Below are positions 1-6,459 of a stretch of DNA of 7,464 bases, piece by piece. Position 1 is the first letter of the stretch. Every line of letters starts with the position of its first letter. Where the stretch lies: NCBI GenBank assembly GCA_946187025.1, contig CAMHPM010000068.1, positions 1 to 7,464 of the forward strand, in the 5' to 3' direction. The notes under the pieces are model-generated. The model saw only the letters and a list, made by a program, of their open reading frames with translations. It was not told the DNA's origin and searched no databases. Both the position numbers and the translations under genes were made by a program. This DNA comes from an uncultured Prevotellaceae bacterium (GTDB lineage Bacteria > Bacteroidota > Bacteroidia > Bacteroidales > Bacteroidaceae).

Positions 1-184
1 TCTTCTTTGGTGTGTAATGGTACTTATATTGATATGTGCCACCAGTCCCGCCGCTTGCCGCACCGTTTGTTGTACCACCCGAAGCCGATGCATCGGGTGC
101 AGGACTTATCGGACATCCACACTCGGGGCAGCTTGTTGCTCGCTCCGGCACCTGGTGTCCACATTCAGGACAAATAGTTATCAT
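1..184 (-). CDS. Small zinc-ribbon protein (5' part; runs off the window)
   Basis: Reading from ATG at 184-182, 61 codons are open to the window edge and the gene continues beyond it. The N-terminus MITICPECGHQVPERATSCP is followed by a second CPECG, so the protein has two CxxC knuckles (C5/C8 and C19/C22), a classic zinc-ribbon that should bind one zinc ion. After it come about 25 residues rich in Gly, Ala, Ser and Thr, then a Tyr-rich stretch (YQYKYHY) ending at TPKK at the edge. There is no signal peptide, so the visible part is probably cytoplasmic or at the N-terminus of a membrane protein. Such ribbons often head small proteins of unknown role in Bacteroidetes. The start lies 11 bases past the T-run of the terminator-like hairpin after porN, leaving no obvious room for a promoter. 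The protein identity is secure as a zinc ribbon; the function is unknown. Confidence 0.8.
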   Translation of the reverse strand, partial: MITICPECGHQVPERATSCPECGCPISPAPDASASGGTTNGAASGGTGGTYQYKYHYTPKK

Positions 185-195
185 AAATTAGAAAT

Positions 196-254
196 AAAAA
201 AGGCCCCACCCTGACATCTCCCTAAAAGAAAAGGAGAGTGTGCAGAGAGGGGGC
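196..254 (-). terminator. Likely intrinsic terminator after porN
   Basis: On the minus strand an imperfect hairpin starts 11 bases after the porN stop codon. The outer arm GCCCC (254-250) can pair with GGGGC (207-203), and an inner stem TCTCC can pair with GGAGA around an A/T-rich loop of about 11 bases; the middle is only partly paired. It is followed directly by CTTTTTTATTT, a T-run at 201-196. Position and T-run fit a Rho-independent terminator ending the por operon. Against a strong terminator are the interrupted stem and the next start codon only 11 bases after the T-run, so partial read-through or an RNA-processing role is possible. Confidence 0.6.
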
Positions 255-265
255 ATTGGTTGTTT

Positions 266-1453
266 TTAATGACGCTGGCGGCGTACCGACACACGTGGTG
301 CGCTGCTGCCCGAGCTGCTCGATCCCGACGACTGCTTCTCAGTCTTCGTAGATTGACGGGCTGTAGTGCGCGACGAGCCGCTTGTCGATGTCTTCTTCAC
401 CTTCTTGCTTGCCTGCTCGGCAGCTGCAATGGAATCCTTGCGTGCCAACTCGGCCGAATCGACCGGGGCGTGCCAGATGTGTTGCTCGAAGTCAACCATC
501 TCCTTCTCAATCTTCTTCTGCGCGGCTACGAGAGCCGTGTCGCTGCCGGCTTCCTGGATGAGCGACTTGCCCTGCATGTTGGCTGTCATATAGATGGTGC
601 CTTTGTATTTGTTGGTAGCAAAGAAGTCGGCCATCGACATTGTTGCTGCGTTGTTGATGTTGCTGGTCATCACCTCGTGTTGCGAGAGATAGGTCTCGAT
701 GTCGTCGATCTTCACCCAGAAGAGCGGGTTCTTCTGCACGTCGGATGCAAAGCCCGGATTGTTGAAGTCGATTACGTTGCCTGCCCTGTGCATTACAGGA
801 CAAATGGCCGTAACGCGGCTGTGGTAGGTGGCAGTGTGCTGGTCGTAGTAGCTGCTTTCTTTCACGAAATAGCTCAAAACCTCGGCCGACGGCACATCGA
901 CCGGCTCTACCTTGATGCTGTTGCCATTGACCTCGTATGGTATTTCAAAGCGGTCGAGCATGTCTTTGAAATGCATACGGTTATCCTTGTTGAAGTTCTC
1001 CAGACCTGAGGGGTCGTAGGTATAAGCAGGAATCTTACCTGTGTTGAGCAGTTGGAACAACAGTGTGAAGAGGTTCACCCGTCCGTCGGCCATCGGTTCT
1101 ACAGGATAGTAGAGCGCTGCGTTCTCATCCTTCGTGAGGTCGAGCTCGCGGTAGATGTCGCGACGCCAACTGGCATCGGCCGGCTGCTCGACAGCAGTTG
1201 GGAACATAAGGCTGGCACGACTCGGAGTCTGCTGTGCTGCGGCATTGCGGTTGGCAGTGGTAGCACGAGTGGTGGTGCCGGTGGTACGTGTTGCGGTGCC
1301 GGTGGTACGAGTTGCGGTGCCGGTAGTACGAGTTGCTGTACCGGTAGTGGTACGATTCTGGTTGCTCTGAGCACGACTCTGTGCCGGTTGTGCACTCAGC
1401 TGTGTGCATCCCAGCATCAATGCTGATATCAATAAATACTTATGTATTGTCAT
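266..1453 (-). CDS. porN: T9SS periplasmic ring protein PorN/GldN
   Basis: The protein has 395 residues from the ATG at 1453 and is the PorN/GldN component that joins the lipoprotein PorK in a large ring under the outer membrane, contacted by PorM. Residues 1-21 are a signal peptide (MTIHKYLLISALMLG, then LSA before Gln22); a cysteine at 16 gives a weak lipobox-like LMLGC, so lipidation is an alternative. Residues 30-80 are a Thr/Arg/Gln-rich linker containing a 7-residue tandem repeat. The conserved body, about 85-335, begins with ASWRRDIYRELDL and includes NLFTLLFQLLNTGKIPAY and NPLFWVKIDDIE, features typical of GldN. Residues 350-395 are a basic Ser/Thr-rich tail. An upstream ATG at 1483 overlaps the porM stop as TGATG and would add MYIYTKNNRD before the signal peptide; I prefer 1453 because it gives a compact signal peptide and because its leader resembles that of porK. 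It is the last gene of the por cluster. Confidence 0.93.
   Translation of the reverse strand: MTIHKYLLISALMLGCTQLSAQPAQSRAQSNQNRTTTGTATRTTGTATRTTGTATRTTGTTTRATTANRNAAAQQTPSRASLMFPTAVEQPADASWRRDIYRELDLTKDENAALYYPVEPMADGRVNLFTLLFQLLNTGKIPAYTYDPSGLENFNKDNRMHFKDMLDRFEIPYEVNGNSIKVEPVDVPSAEVLSYFVKESSYYDQHTATYHSRVTAICPVMHRAGNVIDFNNPGFASDVQKNPLFWVKIDDIETYLSQHEVMTSNINNAATMSMADFFATNKYKGTIYMTANMQGKSLIQEAGSDTALVAAQKKIEKEMVDFEQHIWHAPVDSAELARKDSIAAAEQASKKVKKTSTSGSSRTTARQSTKTEKQSSGSSSSGSSAPRVSVRRQRH
1259..1342 (-). repeat. 21-bp tandem repeat inside porN (four units)
   Basis: Four direct 21-base units lie end to end: 1322-1342, 1301-1321, 1280-1300 and 1259-1279, with a partial copy on the right edge. The two middle units differ at one base; the outer ones differ from them at about three or four bases. 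In frame they encode GTATRTT three times and then GTTTRAT, residues 38-65 of PorN. Because 21 is a multiple of three, copy-number change would lengthen or shorten the linker without a frameshift. Confidence 0.85.
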
Positions 1454-1482
1454 ATCTCTGTTATTTTTCGTGTATATATACA

Positions 1483-3051
1483 TCAATTCAGTATCACTTC
1501 CATCGAACTTGGCAATGTGCGCTCGATGCCGTCGGGACCTATGGCATGAACACGCGAAATATAGAAGCGTTTGCCACGTGCCAGACGTCGGAACATATCG
1601 ACTTGACGGTCGGTGAACTTATCGGTTTTTGACACTTCGGGCAGCACGTTACCCATGTTGTCGAAGAATGTGGTCTCGAATGCCACGACACGGAACTGGA
1701 TGTCGAGCAATCCGTCGTCGATAGCAGCACTGATACCTCCCGAGTTTAGCAATGCGGTCTTGCTAAGCGGCATACCGCCCTTGTAACGTATAGGGTTGCC
1801 CTTGTCGTCGGTATATGAAATATATGCAGTCGGGTCGGGCAGTTTGCGTACATGGAAAGTGAACTTGCCCATCTCCTGCTGGCGTCCTTCGTTCTCGGCT
1901 GTGACGGTGATGACCACATCTTCACCCACCTTCGACGGAGTGGCTATATACTCGCCATCGCCTTTCTTGGTGAGGGTGCCGCCGGTCATCGATGCAGTCA
2001 CCTTATTGGTTGGTATGCCTGGCACGCTGACACTGATTGGGTTCTGATAACCGGCATAGAGCATGTTCATCATCGTGGCCGACACGGTTGCGGTCGGTTC
2101 GACTACGGTGTATGGCTGCGTGAACTCACGACGTATCACCTCGCCGTTTCCGTTCTTCATCATGAGGTAGCCGCGCAGGGTGAAGTCGCCTGTAGAGTTG
2201 CAGATGGTTTCATACCTTCCGTTCGACGACTGCAGCAACGTGTTGTTGATGTAGATGTCGGGACGCTGGGTGGTATCGACAGCTGCCATGATGATTTGTG
2301 CCGAGAACTTTCCGCCACGTACCACGGTTTGTGATGTAGGTATGACGTAGGCGTTGATTTCGTTTACACGCACATCCTTTATGTCGATATTCGACACAAG
2401 GCGGTGGAGCACCTCACCCTCAGCACTGCGCACATCGTTCTGCAGTTTGGTGAGCAATGTGACCGATGCAGCCACGGGGTTGTTCTCAAACATGTATTCC
2501 TGCCAGTTCTTGCCTTGCAGACGTCCCTTCTCAGGCACGTCGGTCGAGAGGTTGGCTGCAATGAGTTCCTTCTGACGCTCGTCGGTGAGCATCGATGTGA
2601 TGCTGTCGCGATAGGCATTGATTGCGTTGAAGAGTCGTCCGCCCTTACCTATGCCAGGAGCCAGCATGACGTGTGTGGCAGCTTCGAGGTTTTCCTGTCC
2701 GCGTATGTTGTTGATGTCGCCATCAGCACCGTCGGCCTCACGCACGATTTCCCATTTCAGGTCCTCGGCAAACTGATAGAGCGAGTCGGACATGGCCTTC
2801 ACCGCCTGAGCACGGTTGTACCATTCGCGGGTCTTCTCCGGATTCTGCTGCATGGCCTCTTCCAGGGTCTTATATATAGCCTCGTTTTGCAGCGAGACAT
2901 TATCTTTGCTTTTAGTCAAACCATCGTTCACAAGCGAGAAACCTTTCAGCACATCCGAACTGACGTTCAATGCAAGCATTGCCATCAGCACCAGGTACAT
3001 CAGGTTGATCATCTTCTGACGCGGTGATTGTCTTCTCTTCTTTATAGCCAT
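1483..3051 (-). CDS. porM: T9SS motor protein PorM/GldM
   Basis: The protein has 522 residues, close to the usual length of GldM/PorM. It is the single-pass inner-membrane protein that forms the motor with PorL and spans the periplasm to reach the PorK/PorN ring. A basic N-terminus (MAIKKRRQSPRQK) precedes one membrane helix at about residues 14-32 (MINLMYLVLMAMLALNV). The periplasmic part follows the known four-domain plan: a helical D1 at about 35-225, then three beta-rich Ig-like domains at about 226-317, 318-403 and 404-522. The C-terminal domain has the family-typical segment FYISRVHAIGPDG (496-508). The ATG at 3051 lies 8 bases after the porL stop, and the TGA at 1485-1483 shares one base with an ATG in front of porN, so translational coupling on both sides is likely. 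Domain borders are estimates by eye. Confidence 0.96.
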   Translation of the reverse strand: MAIKKRRQSPRQKMINLMYLVLMAMLALNVSSDVLKGFSLVNDGLTKSKDNVSLQNEAIYKTLEEAMQQNPEKTREWYNRAQAVKAMSDSLYQFAEDLKWEIVREADGADGDINNIRGQENLEAATHVMLAPGIGKGGRLFNAINAYRDSITSMLTDERQKELIAANLSTDVPEKGRLQGKNWQEYMFENNPVAASVTLLTKLQNDVRSAEGEVLHRLVSNIDIKDVRVNEINAYVIPTSQTVVRGGKFSAQIIMAAVDTTQRPDIYINNTLLQSSNGRYETICNSTGDFTLRGYLMMKNGNGEVIRREFTQPYTVVEPTATVSATMMNMLYAGYQNPISVSVPGIPTNKVTASMTGGTLTKKGDGEYIATPSKVGEDVVITVTAENEGRQQEMGKFTFHVRKLPDPTAYISYTDDKGNPIRYKGGMPLSKTALLNSGGISAAIDDGLLDIQFRVVAFETTFFDNMGNVLPEVSKTDKFTDRQVDMFRRLARGKRFYISRVHAIGPDGIERTLPSSMEVILN

Positions 3052-3059
3052 GTTGTGTG

Positions 3060-3860
3060 TTATGCTTTGTTCACCATGTTTACTTTGAGGGCCTCAACCA
3101 TGCGCGAATAAACCTGATTGAGTTCTTCAAGCTGCTCGGCCAGTCGGCGTGTCTGTGCGTTGACATCATCCACTGTTGCGCTTTGTACGCTCACGCTACG
3201 CAGCTGCATCTCGTAGAAACGGTTGATGCCGGTGAGTGTGCGGTTCATGGTCTCCATCTCTTCCGAGTCGCGGGTGAGTCGTGCCGACTGCTCTGCCACC
3301 TTTTGCAGAATTTCGGTCAGTTCCTTGAGTTGATCTACATATGTCTGTGTGGCTTCCTGCATCTCCGGACACATGCCTGCAAACTGAGGCGACATGATTG
3401 GTGAGCCTGCAATTGCTCCGGCCAGTTGTGCTGCGTCGATGTTTCCACCTTCGCCTGCCGGCTGTGATGCGACGGCTGCCACCTGTCCTTCGGTAGCTGG
3501 CTGTACACTGCCACCACCACCAATGATGATGGTGCCGCCACCAGGAACTCCACCGCCTACTACCACGGTACCGCCGCCTGTAGCGGTTGCAGCTGGTTCG
3601 CCTGTGGCTGTGTCGGCGGTCGTTTCCTCTTTTCCGTCGTCGTCGTAAAGACGCTCGAAACCTGCGAGGAAGAACACGATGACCTCTGTGCCCATTCCGA
3701 GGAAGAGCATGAAGTCGGCTCCCTTGATGTGAGTAATCTTGAACAATGCACCGAGAATCACAATTGATGCGCCCCAGCTATATGCGTAGTTCAGAAATTG
3801 CTGACCTGTACGGCTGTCCATCCAAGTCTGCATCTTTGATATGATATTATTCTTTGCCAC
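3060..3860 (-). CDS. porL: T9SS motor protein PorL/GldL
   Basis: The protein has 266 residues and starts at a GTG codon. PorL/GldL is the inner-membrane stator-like subunit that uses proton flow to turn PorM. Two membrane helices lie near residues 22-41 (LNYAYSWGASIVILGALF) and 48-68 (ADFMLFLGMGTEVIVFFLAG), joined by KITHIKG. The second helix carries Glu59; Lys41 and His44 sit at the end of the first. Charged residues at these places are conserved in the family and linked to proton conduction. Residues 75-150 form a low-complexity Gly/Ala/Thr linker, followed by a helical, probably coiled-coil cytoplasmic domain at about 165-262. The GTG start gives MAKNNIISKMQTWMDSRTGQ, a usual GldL opening; the next in-frame ATG (3833) would remove nine residues. 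A 73-base gap separates it from porK; porM follows after 8 bases. Confidence 0.95.
   Translation of the reverse strand: MAKNNIISKMQTWMDSRTGQQFLNYAYSWGASIVILGALFKITHIKGADFMLFLGMGTEVIVFFLAGFERLYDDDGKEETTADTATGEPAATATGGGTVVVGGGVPGGGTIIIGGGGSVQPATEGQVAAVASQPAGEGGNIDAAQLAGAIAGSPIMSPQFAGMCPEMQEATQTYVDQLKELTEILQKVAEQSARLTRDSEEMETMNRTLTGINRFYEMQLRSVSVQSATVDDVNAQTRRLAEQLEELNQVYSRMVEALKVNMVNKA
3507..3578 (-). repeat. 36-bp imperfect direct repeat in the porL linker
   Basis: Two adjacent in-frame units encode GGGTVVVGGGVP (residues 95-106) and GGGTIIIGGGGS (107-118). The pattern of glycine triplet, Thr, three branched aliphatic residues and another glycine triplet is kept although many codons differ, so selection on the protein or an old duplication is more likely than recent slippage. 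Confidence 0.7.
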
Positions 3861-3933
3861 AATCTTTTATGTTTAGTGATTATAAGTTTACGTTTTATTT
3901 GTATTGTGCAGATATTCAAACACGGAATGAATA

Positions 3934-5361
3934 TTACTTCTTCTGCTTAGTGGCTGTGCCCACTTGTGTGCGTACGCATCGGAAACCGATGAATGAGCGT
4001 CCTACGTTCTGGTATTCGTATGAACGCCATGCCGACTTGATAAAGCTCTCGGGGTCTTTCCACGAACCACCACGTACCGATTTCTTTTTCAGCGCGTATG
4101 GGTCTTCGAGTGCTGCGTTGTATTTCAAGGTCGGGTTCATGTCGCTCATCGACAGGATTCCTGCTTCGGTATAAACGGTCGATGTCCATTCGGCCACGTT
4201 GCCTGCCATATCGTACAGACCATTTGAGTTGGCCGAATAAATACCTACCTTCGACGTGATGAGGTTTCCGTCCATGGTGTAGTTTCCACGGTCGGGCTTA
4301 AAGTTGGCATAGAAGCATCCCTTGTCGCTCTTCACGTCGGGGTTCTCCCATGGCAGTTCGTTGCCGTCGCGACCACGTGCTGCATATTCCCACTCAGCCT
4401 CGGTCGGCAGGCGATAACGCTGGATAAACTTGGCACTTCCGCCCAGTCCACGCATGAGGTAGTCGGTGCGCCAGTTACAATAAGCATTGGCTTGCTCCCA
4501 GTTCACTCCCACTACAGGATATTCATTGTAATTAGGGTGTGAGAAGTACAGGCGCATGTATAACTCGTTCTCTGCATTCTGGAAGTCGTTGACCCAGCAT
4601 GTGGTGTCGGGATAGATGTTTATGATGTATGTGTTGACAAAGTCCCACATGCTCGAAAGCGGACGAGTCAGTGTCTGACGGACAATACGTCCTTCGTCGT
4701 CGATGTATGCGGTGTCCTTCGATATCATGATGACCTCGTTTTCATCTACGGCTATGTCGGTGTTGAGGTTACGTTCGGCCGGGTTGAGGCGATATTTGCG
4801 TTGAGCCGCCATGGTGTAGTCGAACGTCTCGTAACGATAGTTCATCTGGCTGGCATCTAGCATCTTGGTTCCGTCGAACGGATGATAGGTATATACGCTG
4901 TTGAGTATCTGTTCCTGGTCTTCGTCGGGATTACGCCATGGCAGGGCCTTGGCCCAGTTGAGATGCGGAGTGACAGGATCTCCGTTCCTGTCTTCTTCGA
5001 TTCTGTACTCATCGTATCCGGCATCAGCCAGTCGTTCGCGCAGTATGGAGTCACGCACCCACTGCACAAACTGTCTGTACTTAGAATTGCTTACTTCTGT
5101 CTCGTCCATCCAGAACGCATCTACCGATATCTCACGTTCGGGCATCTGCTTACCCCACAGACTGTCGGTGTCGCTGGTTCCCATCTTGAGCGAACCTCGT
5201 TTCACAAGTACCATGCCGTATGGTGCCGGCTCTGAGATGGATGTGCCTCCCACTCCTGTCACCTCGCCTCCATTGGCCTCGGCGGCTCCACGAGAGCCCA
5301 TGCACGATGCCACCGTGATGGCAAGTGCAAGAGTGCTTGCAGCTAAAATTCCTTTTCTCAT
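3934..5361 (-). CDS. porK: T9SS ring lipoprotein PorK/GldK
   Basis: The protein has 475 residues from the ATG at 5361. PorK/GldK is an outer-membrane-anchored lipoprotein that forms the periplasmic ring with PorN. The N-terminus MRKGILAASTLALAITVASC is a lipoprotein signal with lipobox VASC and lipidated Cys20. The rest is a formylglycine-generating-enzyme-like (FGE-sulfatase, SUMF1) fold: PAPYGMVLVKRGSLKMG (45-61), DAFWMDETEVSNSKYRQF (81-98), VVGVNWEQANAYCNW (283-297), RLPTEAEWEYAARG (317-330), GLYDMAGNVAEW (381-392), VRGGSW (429-434) and GFRCVR (459-464). An insertion at about 110-275 separates the two conserved parts, as is common in GldK. The paired catalytic cysteines that true FGE enzymes carry after the GGSW/Y motif are absent (KDPESFIKS follows), so a structural role is expected. 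A TTG at 5394 in the same frame was rejected because it would put 11 polar residues ahead of the lipoprotein signal. Confidence 0.95.
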   Translation of the reverse strand: MRKGILAASTLALAITVASCMGSRGAAEANGGEVTGVGGTSISEPAPYGMVLVKRGSLKMGTSDTDSLWGKQMPEREISVDAFWMDETEVSNSKYRQFVQWVRDSILRERLADAGYDEYRIEEDRNGDPVTPHLNWAKALPWRNPDEDQEQILNSVYTYHPFDGTKMLDASQMNYRYETFDYTMAAQRKYRLNPAERNLNTDIAVDENEVIMISKDTAYIDDEGRIVRQTLTRPLSSMWDFVNTYIINIYPDTTCWVNDFQNAENELYMRLYFSHPNYNEYPVVGVNWEQANAYCNWRTDYLMRGLGGSAKFIQRYRLPTEAEWEYAARGRDGNELPWENPDVKSDKGCFYANFKPDRGNYTMDGNLITSKVGIYSANSNGLYDMAGNVAEWTSTVYTEAGILSMSDMNPTLKYNAALEDPYALKKKSVRGGSWKDPESFIKSAWRSYEYQNVGRSFIGFRCVRTQVGTATKQKK

Positions 5362-5434
5362 ATATTCTCTATTGTTTTTTTTATTTATACTCAATGTTTT
5401 ATTATAATGACGAAATGAAAACTATCACCAGTCA

Positions 5435-5462
5435 TTCATTATCCATTATTCACCATTCATTA
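5435..5462. repeat. Heptanucleotide tandem repeat between porP and porK
   Basis: Within the 114-base gap between the porP stop and the porK start, four 7-base units run end to end; on the minus strand they read TAATGAA, TGGTGAA, TAATGGA and TAATGAA. The rest of the gap is A/T-rich, with a poly-A stretch near the porK start. I see no good match to the Bacteroidetes promoter pattern (TTTG about 20 bases ahead of TAnnTTTG) in this gap. Confidence 0.6.
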
Positions 5463-5475
5463 ATTGCAGCTTTTA

Positions 5476-6417
5476 CTACAGGAACCTTACACTCTTATGC
5501 AAGTTCTTGCCTTTCTTGAAAAGGTCGAGGTCGGTCTTGTAGTTGAACACTATCTCATGCGATCCGTTTTGCAGTCCCACTCCACCAGTGTATGCCTGGT
5601 ATGAGTATCCAAGCTGTATGCCGTGGAAACTGCCGCCAACCATTGCAGTGACCGATGTGCCAGGGCTGTAATTCACTCCTGCGTAGAATTTACGCCCTTC
5701 GTATTCATAGAACACTTTGCACTGCACGTCTTCACGCCACGATTGCATGTCGGTCTGCACCATGAGTGCGGGCTGTAAGGATAATAACGTATTTTTTATC
5801 TTAATATTGCATCCCGACATAAAATAATACATGCGCGATATCTCTATTTCGTATTTTTCGCCCATATTCATCGTAGGCGCAGTGAGGTGCATACACGATA
5901 GTCCGGCCCATAGCCGTGGGTGGTAATAGTATATGCCAGCCCCGAAGTCGAGCCGCTCGCCATCGACCGATGATGAAGGGAACGACGGGTCGTTGTCTTG
6001 TTCCAGCTCCATGTCGCTTGCATCGATGGTCTCGTTCATCATAGCTGCCTGCACACCTAATGCCAACCGTCCTTTCTGACCCATTTTCAAGTTGAAGGAA
6101 TATTGCAGTGCCATGCGCTGAGTCTTGAATATACCAAGTTCATCGTTGGTAAAACTCAGGCCGGCACCATGTCGGGGACTGAGGAAGTATATAGGCATAT
6201 CCACTCCTGCATACATGCTCACAGGTGCATCGTCGTACCCCGCCATCTGTATGGAGTATGCCGCTCCTACATTGAGCAGGCCGTCGGTACCCGAGACTGC
6301 TGGGTTGAAATACGACTTGAGCGACTGGAAGTCCGAGAACTGTACATCCCATTGAGCAAAAGCCGCTCGCGTTTGTGTGAGCAGCATTGTCAGCAATATG
6401 AATGTACGTATGCGCAT
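5476..6417 (-). CDS. porP: T9SS outer-membrane protein PorP/SprF
   Basis: The protein has 313 residues, the normal size of the PorP/SprF family. These outer-membrane beta-barrel proteins work with the T9SS; PorP is needed for secretion in Porphyromonas, and SprF-type relatives help export particular substrates. A signal peptide covers residues 1-21 (MRIRTFILLTMLLTQTRAAFA, read in two parts: a basic start then a hydrophobic core), cut before Gln22. The mature start WDVQFSDFQSLKSYFNPAVSG holds the family hallmark FNPA. Alternating polar/hydrophobic strands fill the remainder, for example GAGLSFTNDELG, FGAGIYYYHPRLWAGLS and FYAGVNYSPGTSVTAMVGGSF, which resemble barrel strands. There is no extra peptidoglycan-binding domain and no T9SS sorting domain at the C-terminus (it ends KSVRFL). 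It begins 42 bases after the HD-domain gene and is the first gene of the por cluster. Confidence 0.93.
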   Translation of the reverse strand: MRIRTFILLTMLLTQTRAAFAQWDVQFSDFQSLKSYFNPAVSGTDGLLNVGAAYSIQMAGYDDAPVSMYAGVDMPIYFLSPRHGAGLSFTNDELGIFKTQRMALQYSFNLKMGQKGRLALGVQAAMMNETIDASDMELEQDNDPSFPSSSVDGERLDFGAGIYYYHPRLWAGLSCMHLTAPTMNMGEKYEIEISRMYYFMSGCNIKIKNTLLSLQPALMVQTDMQSWREDVQCKVFYEYEGRKFYAGVNYSPGTSVTAMVGGSFHGIQLGYSYQAYTGGVGLQNGSHEIVFNYKTDLDLFKKGKNLHKSVRFL

Positions 6418-6459
6418 TGTCGGGTCGTAGCTTGTTATCCTTTGTTATAACTCCAAAAA

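Noticed and set aside
17..214. Cys-rich 65-codon frame on the plus strand
   Set aside because: It is the complement of the zinc-ribbon gene, whose two CPECG knuckles on the minus strand explain the sequence better.
260..1009. 249-codon open frame on the plus strand opposite porN
   Set aside because: It is antisense to a clear PorN gene, its translation is rich in Cys, His, Leu and Arg with no recognisable domain, and it follows from codon bias of the real gene.
1259..1342. Repeats as a CRISPR-like array
   Set aside because: The units are contiguous with no spacers, are in frame and encode a Thr/Arg repeat inside a secreted protein.
1454..1486. Longer porN starts at TTG 1486 or ATG 1483
   Set aside because: Both put charged residues before the signal peptide; ATG 1483 is not excluded because it overlaps the porM stop, but ATG 1453 gives a normal signal peptide.
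2404..3027. 207-codon open frame on the plus strand opposite porM
   Set aside because: Antisense shadow of the well-conserved PorM N-terminal region; composition is unlike a protein and no family is recognisable.
3861..3933. Promoter or small RNA in the 73-base porK-porL gap
   Set aside because: A TTTG is present but no matching TAnnTTTG follows at the right distance, and no stable hairpin is evident.
4901..5407. 168-codon open frame on the plus strand opposite the start of porK
   Set aside because: It lies antisense to the PorK signal peptide and FGE-like domain and shows no motif; treated as chance.
5362..5475. Internal promoter for porK in the porP-porK gap
   Set aside because: No pair of TTTG and TAnnTTTG elements at suitable spacing is visible, only loose A/T-rich resemblance.
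6434..6451. Short inverted repeat GTTAT/ATAAC with palindrome GTTATAAC between the HD gene and porP
   Set aside because: Too short and A/T-rich to call an operator; no second copy was noticed in front of other genes in the window.
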